A stretch of 64,000 bases of DNA, from NCBI RefSeq assembly GCF_017794965.1, contig NZ_CP051240.1:620001-684000 (forward strand), in the 5' to 3' direction. The translations under genes and the position numbers were made by a program. A model generated the notes under the pieces. That model did not search any database, was not told where the DNA came from, and saw only the letters and a program-made list of their open reading frames with translations. This stretch comes from Alcanivorax sp. GTDB lineage: Bacteria; Pseudomonadota; Gammaproteobacteria; Pseudomonadales; Alcanivoracaceae. The first letter of the stretch is position 1; the number at the start of each line of letters is the position of its first letter. Shown here piece by piece: positions 59,977 through 64,000 of this stretch.

Positions 59977-61899
59977 CTACTGTGCCTTTCTCACCCGCAG
60001 ATACCATTCCGACAACAGCCGTACCTGTTTTTCGGTATAACCACGGGAGACCATGCGTTGCACAAAGTTGTTGTGCTTGCGCTGGTCGTCTTCGCTGCCC
60101 TTGGCGTTGAAGGAAATCACCGGGAGAAGATCTTCGGTGTTGGAGAACATCTTCTTTTCGATCACGTCCCGCAGCTTCTGGTAACTGAGCCAGCTGGGGT
60201 TCTTGCCGTGGTTGTTGGCCCGGGCGCGTAGCACAAAGTTGACCACTTCGTTGCGGAAGTCTTTCGGGTTGGAAATACCCGCCGGCTTCTCGATCTTTTC
60301 CAGGTCCTCATTGAGCGCTTGCCGATCGAAGATCTCGCCGGTATCCGGGTCGCGGAACTCCTGGTCCTGGATCCAGAAGTCGGCGTAGGTTACATACCGA
60401 TCGAAAATGTTCTGCCCGTATTCGGAGTAGGATTCCAGGTAGGCGGTCTGGATTTCCTTGCCGATAAACTCCACGTAACGGGGCACCAGATATTCCTTGA
60501 TGAACCGGCGGTATTGATCGGATTTTTCCTGTGGATATTGTTCCTGCTCAATACGCTGTTCCAGTACATGAATCAGGTGTACCGGGTTGGCGGCGACTTC
60601 GGTGTGGTCGTAGTTGAATACCTTGGAAAGAATCTTGAAGGCAAAGCGGGTGGAGAGCCCGTCCATGCCCTCGTCCACCCCTGCCATGTCCCGGTACTCC
60701 TGCATGGATTTGGCGTGGGGATCCACATCTTTCAGGTTCTCGCCATCGTAAACCCGCATCTTGGAATAAATGCTGGAATTCTCTGGCTCCTTCAAGCGGG
60801 TAAGAATGGAAAACTGGGCCAGCATGTGCAGGGTGTCTGGTGCGCATTGCGCTTCACGCAGGCTGGAATTTCTGAGCAGCTTGTCATAGATCTGTATTTC
60901 TTCGGTGACGCGCAGGCAGTAGGGCACCTTGACGATGTACACCCGGTCTATGAAGGCTTCGTTGTTCTTGTTATTGCGGAAGGTGTGCCACTCCGCTTCA
61001 TTGGAGTGAGCCAGCACAATGCCGTCATAGGGGATGGCGCCAAGGTGTTCGGTGCCGTTGTAGTTGCCTTCCTGGGTGGCGGTGAGCAAGGGGTGCAATA
61101 CCTTGATCGGCGCCTTGAACATTTCCACAAATTCCAGCAGCCCCTGGTTGGCCCGGCACAGACCACCGGAGTAGGCATAGGCATCCGGATCATCCTGGGC
61201 GAAGTCTTCCAGTTTGCGGATGTCCACCTTGCCCACCAGGGCAGAAATGTCCTGATTGTTTTCGTCGCCGGGTTCGGTCTTGGCAACGGCAACCTGATCC
61301 AGAATGGACGGGTAGCGTTTCACCACCCGGAACTGGCTGATGTCGCCGCCGAATTCGTTGAGCCGTTTCACCGCCCAGGGGGACATGATGGTGCGGATGT
61401 AACGGCGGGGGATGCCGTATTCCTCTTCCAGTATGGGGCCGTCTTCTTCCGGATCGAACAGGGAAAGTGGCGAGTCGTTAACCGGGGAGCCCTTGATCGC
61501 GTAGAAAGGGACTCGCTGCATCAGGGCTTTCAGTTTTTCTGCCAGGGAGGACTTGCCGCCGCCCACCGGGCCCAGCAGATAAAGAATCTGTTTCTTCTCT
61601 TCCAGTCCCTGAGCTGCATGCCGGAAATAACTGACGATGTTTTCAATGACTTCTTCGAGTCCGTAGAACTCATCGAAGGCGGGGTAGCGGCGGATCACCT
61701 TGTTGGAAAAAATGCGTGACAGACGTGGGTCTTGGGAGGTGTCGACCATTTCCGGTTCGCCAATGGCCATCAGCATACGCTCGGGTGCGGTGGCGTAGGC
61801 GCTTGGGTCGCGTTTGCACAGGTCCAGGTATTCCTCCAGCGACATTTCTTCCTGCTGGGTCGCTTCGAAGCGGTCCTGGTAGTGGCGGATAATGCTCAT
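59977..61899 (-). CDS. prkA: PrkA-type serine protein kinase
   Basis: 640 aa from ATG 61,899 (MSIIRHYQDRFE...), with AGGAGGAA six bases upstream. The N-terminal AAA+ module has GPVGGGKSS as Walker A; the C-terminal PrkA domain is typical (E. coli YeaG). It is the first gene of the prkA-yeaH-spoVR stress cluster. Upstream (61,900-62,179) I see no gene or clear promoter. Confidence 0.95.
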   Translation of the reverse strand: MSIIRHYQDRFEATQQEEMSLEEYLDLCKRDPSAYATAPERMLMAIGEPEMVDTSQDPRLSRIFSNKVIRRYPAFDEFYGLEEVIENIVSYFRHAAQGLEEKKQILYLLGPVGGGKSSLAEKLKALMQRVPFYAIKGSPVNDSPLSLFDPEEDGPILEEEYGIPRRYIRTIMSPWAVKRLNEFGGDISQFRVVKRYPSILDQVAVAKTEPGDENNQDISALVGKVDIRKLEDFAQDDPDAYAYSGGLCRANQGLLEFVEMFKAPIKVLHPLLTATQEGNYNGTEHLGAIPYDGIVLAHSNEAEWHTFRNNKNNEAFIDRVYIVKVPYCLRVTEEIQIYDKLLRNSSLREAQCAPDTLHMLAQFSILTRLKEPENSSIYSKMRVYDGENLKDVDPHAKSMQEYRDMAGVDEGMDGLSTRFAFKILSKVFNYDHTEVAANPVHLIHVLEQRIEQEQYPQEKSDQYRRFIKEYLVPRYVEFIGKEIQTAYLESYSEYGQNIFDRYVTYADFWIQDQEFRDPDTGEIFDRQALNEDLEKIEKPAGISNPKDFRNEVVNFVLRARANNHGKNPSWLSYQKLRDVIEKKMFSNTEDLLPVISFNAKGSEDDQRKHNNFVQRMVSRGYTEKQVRLLSEWYLRVRKAQ

Positions 61900-62179
61900 G
61901 CCGGCTTCCTCCTGCGGAACCAAAAATTGTCACAACACAACTACATTCAGGGTGTTTCCTTGTTGGTGAAAAAAACGTGTAAATGAATGGGAAAAGTGCG
62001 TTGGTGATACTGCCATTCAGTAGCACCGTACCGCTTTAGGATGTAACCAAACAACAGAACAAGTCAAAGGGAAGCGAAAACAAATTCGCCAAAAAAAGGA
62101 TGAAGTGTAGGGATGCCGCGCCAGACGTTATCTTTGCGGATACATCCGGTGGCGGCGAAGTAAAATGACTTTCAGTGGG

Positions 62180-62989
62180 TTACGGGCAGTGGCACTGGAG
62201 TCGCACCAGATCATTCAGCCGCAGTGCTGTCAGGCTGCCACCCCATACGCATCCCGTATCCAGTGCTTCCACGCGGTCAACCCCGGTATGCCCTTCCAGG
62301 GCGGCCCAGTGGCCGAACAGCAGGCGGGTATCGGTGACCTGGCGCTCGGGGTGCAGGAACCACGGCATATAACCCTGGGGCGGGGCGTCGGCTTCGCCCT
62401 TGGTGGTCAGATCCAGAGCCCCGTCTGCGTCAACAAAGCGCATGCGGGTAAAGTGGTTGGTGATGACCCGCCAGCGGTCCGTGCCGGTCAGGCTGTCGTT
62501 CCAGCCTGCGGGTTGGTTGCCATACATGTGGGCAAAGAAGTCGCCACTGCGGTCATCCTTCAACACGGCTTCCACCTCACCGGCGCGGCTGCGTGCCTGA
62601 TCCAGCGTCCACAGAGGCGGAATGCCGGCATGGGTCATGACGGCCTGATGTTCAGGGAGGTCGATCAGCAACGGGCATTGTTGCAGCCAGTCCAGTAACG
62701 CCGTGCGGTCCGGTGCCTCCAGGAGAGCGGCGAGGGTGTCCTTGCGTTTGCTACCGGTGGCGCCATGGGCCACCGCCAGCAAGTGCAGGTCATGATTGCC
62801 CAGCACGCAATGAACGTTATCGCGCAGTTCAAACACCCGCCGCAGGGTTCCCAGCGAATCTGGCCCCCGGTTGATCAGATCCCCGGCCAGAAACAGCCGG
62901 TCTTTATCCGGATTAAAGGCAATCTTGTCCAAGAGGCAGTCGAACGCGTCCAGACACCCCTGCAGATCCCCAATCGCGTAATCGCTCAC
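62180..62989 (-). CDS. apaH: Bis(5'-nucleosyl)-tetraphosphatase, symmetrical
   Basis: 269 aa, starting at GTG 62,989 with GGAG seven bases upstream. Metallophosphoesterase motifs GDLQGC (metal Asp), FLAGDLINRGPDS and VLGNHDLHLLA. Splits Ap4A into two ADP. Third gene of ksgA-apaG-apaH. Confidence 0.96.
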   Translation of the reverse strand: MSDYAIGDLQGCLDAFDCLLDKIAFNPDKDRLFLAGDLINRGPDSLGTLRRVFELRDNVHCVLGNHDLHLLAVAHGATGSKRKDTLAALLEAPDRTALLDWLQQCPLLIDLPEHQAVMTHAGIPPLWTLDQARSRAGEVEAVLKDDRSGDFFAHMYGNQPAGWNDSLTGTDRWRVITNHFTRMRFVDADGALDLTTKGEADAPPQGYMPWFLHPERQVTDTRLLFGHWAALEGHTGVDRVEALDTGCVWGGSLTALRLNDLVRLQCHCP

Positions 62990-63015
62990 GATACCGCTCC
63001 TGCTGGCACGGCCAG

Positions 63016-63043
63016 GCGTCGAGCATCAGGCATCAGTCGTCCA
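63016..63043. repeat. Short heptad array, GCRTCAG type
   Basis: GCGTCGA, GCATCAG, GCATCAG, TCGTCCA in the apaH-apaG gap. Confidence 0.5.
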
Positions 63044-63049
63044 CCGTCA

Positions 63050-63436
63050 TCAATGCAACGCATGGGGTACCGCAAGGGTGAAAGTGGGAATGTCGGCTTC
63101 GAAGTGAATGCCATCTTCGCCGATCATCTGGTAACTGCCGCGCATGCTGCCGACTTCGGTTTCCAGAATGGCGCCGCTGGTGTATTCGAAATGCTGACCC
63201 GGGGCGATGTGCGGTTGTTCGCCGATCACGCCCTCGCCATGCACTTCCTGTACCCGCTCCTTGCCGTCAGTAATGACCCAATGGCGGGTGAGCAGGCGGG
63301 CACTGACGCTGCCCTCGTTGCGGATGGTGATGTGGTAGGCAAACACCCAGCGGTCACTGGCCGGATCGCTCTGATCGGCAAGGTATTCGGTGGCCACGGA
63401 GACCCGGATGTTGTGGCGTGGGTCGGGGGTGGTCAT
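63050..63436 (-). CDS. apaG: ApaG protein (Co2+/Mg2+ efflux-associated)
   Basis: 128 aa from ATG 63,436 (MTTPDPRHNIRVSV...); the longer frame lies inside ksgA. One fibronectin-type-III-like ApaG domain with RYWVITDG-like RHWVITDG and GVIGEQPHIAPG. Role in metal or Ap4A biology is unclear. Confidence 0.94.
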   Translation of the reverse strand: MTTPDPRHNIRVSVATEYLADQSDPASDRWVFAYHITIRNEGSVSARLLTRHWVITDGKERVQEVHGEGVIGEQPHIAPGQHFEYTSGAILETEVGSMRGSYQMIGEDGIHFEADIPTFTLAVPHALH

Positions 63437-63455
63437 ACGCTGGGATTCTCCTGCA

Positions 63456-64000
63456 TTACGATGGGGTGTCGGTATTCGGGCGGCTGATATTGGCCAGGGC
63501 CACGTAGTCTGCCACGCTGAGCTGGTCCGGGCGTAATCCGGCATCGATGCCGGCCTGCTCGAACTGCGCCAGGGTGACAAAGGATTTTAAACTATTGCGG
63601 ATCGCCTTGCGTCGCTGGGTGAAGGCCTGGGCCACCAGGCGGCGCAGGTGGTCTTCATCCTCCGCAGGGTGGGGCGGAGTAGCATGGGGAATCAGCCGAA
63701 CCACGGCGGAATCCACCTTGGGCGGTGGGCTGAAGGCTCCCGGTGGGACGAAGAACAGGTAATCCGCCTGACAATGGTACTGCACCATGATCGACAGGCG
63801 CCCCCAGTCCCGGGTGCCGGGGCTGGCGGTGAGGCGGTCCACCACTTCTTTCTGCAGCATGAAGGTCATGTCGCTGATGGCCTCTGACTGCGATAGCAGG
63901 TGGAAAATCAGCGGGGTAGAGATGTTGTAGGGCAGGTTGCCGATCACCCGCAGGGGCTTGTCCGCCGGCTTGAGGGTGCGGAAATCGAACTTCAGCGCAT
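63456..64000 (-). CDS. ksgA: 16S rRNA dimethyladenosine transferase (5' part outside)
   Basis: The C-terminal 180 residues, open to the window edge. NLPYN (catalytic motif IV), LMLQKEV-like FMLQKEVVDR and FAPPP-like FSPPPKVDSAVVRL are KsgA marks. Dimethylates A1518/A1519 of 16S rRNA. Precedes apaG by 20 bases. Confidence 0.96.
   Translation of the reverse strand, partial: ALKFDFRTLKPADKPLRVIGNLPYNISTPLIFHLLSQSEAISDMTFMLQKEVVDRLTASPGTRDWGRLSIMVQYHCQADYLFFVPPGAFSPPPKVDSAVVRLIPHATPPHPAEDEDHLRRLVAQAFTQRRKAIRNSLKSFVTLAQFEQAGIDAGLRPDQLSVADYVALANISRPNTDTPS

Noticed and set aside
60319..61719. 466-aa open frame opposite prkA
   Set aside because: Antisense frame kept open by the codon use of prkA; no ribosome site or domain.

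Overview
The window looks like a chromosome segment of a marine gammaproteobacterium, most likely Alcanivorax or a close relative. This rests on the rpsU-yqeY-dnaG-rpoD block (minus strand) divergent from tsaD, the ksgA-apaG-apaH, plsY-folB-folK and cca neighbourhoods, a PlpD-type patatin, and the protein sequences themselves. The genus is inferred by eye; no search was run.

1-7240 is ordinary chromosome: an epimerase tail and SDR oxidoreductase, a DUF4105 protein with a patatin/beta-barrel protein, and an alkylsulfatase-type lipoprotein. 43,689-64,000 is also core: a CAU tRNA (probably tRNA-Ile2), the sigma-70/primase block, tsaD, folate and lipid genes, two DUF4124 proteins, pteridine reductase, CCA-adding enzyme, an EamA exporter, the spoVR-yeaH-prkA stress cluster, apaH, apaG and the start of ksgA.

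Between them, about 7,315-43,658, is an accessory island. I read it as two related Tn7-like transposons in tandem beside the tRNA 3' end. Element A has lost its left end and transposase genes, apart from an 81-bp remnant of a tniQ 3' end. It carries a small regulator/zinc-ribbon block and a two-gene helicase module (1245 aa + 2094 aa) that looks like an uncharacterised DISARM-like defence system. Element B has both ends: inverted TGTA termini at 19,430 and 43,658. Inside it lie an ISPpu12-like ISL3 element with metal-response genes, a group II intron RT fragment, a full phosphite operon (ptxABCDE), two IS3-family elements that truncate neighbouring genes, a tniB (tnsC) gene cut at its 5' end, an intact tniQ, and an operon mixing a type I restriction system with an IetAS-like ATPase/subtilase pair.

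The right ends of A and B share the same internal motifs with the same spacing, which is the main evidence for the tandem model. Each cargo block follows a tniQ 3' end and stops at such an end. No TnsA/TnsB-type transposase is left, so the island is probably immobile unless helped in trans.

The core intergenic regions carry a repeat family I do not recognise: 4-5 copies of a 7-base unit, then about 90-98 bp holding a GC-rich hairpin, then an inverted heptad array. Four copies are each about 153-165 bp long. Other short heptad arrays occur singly.
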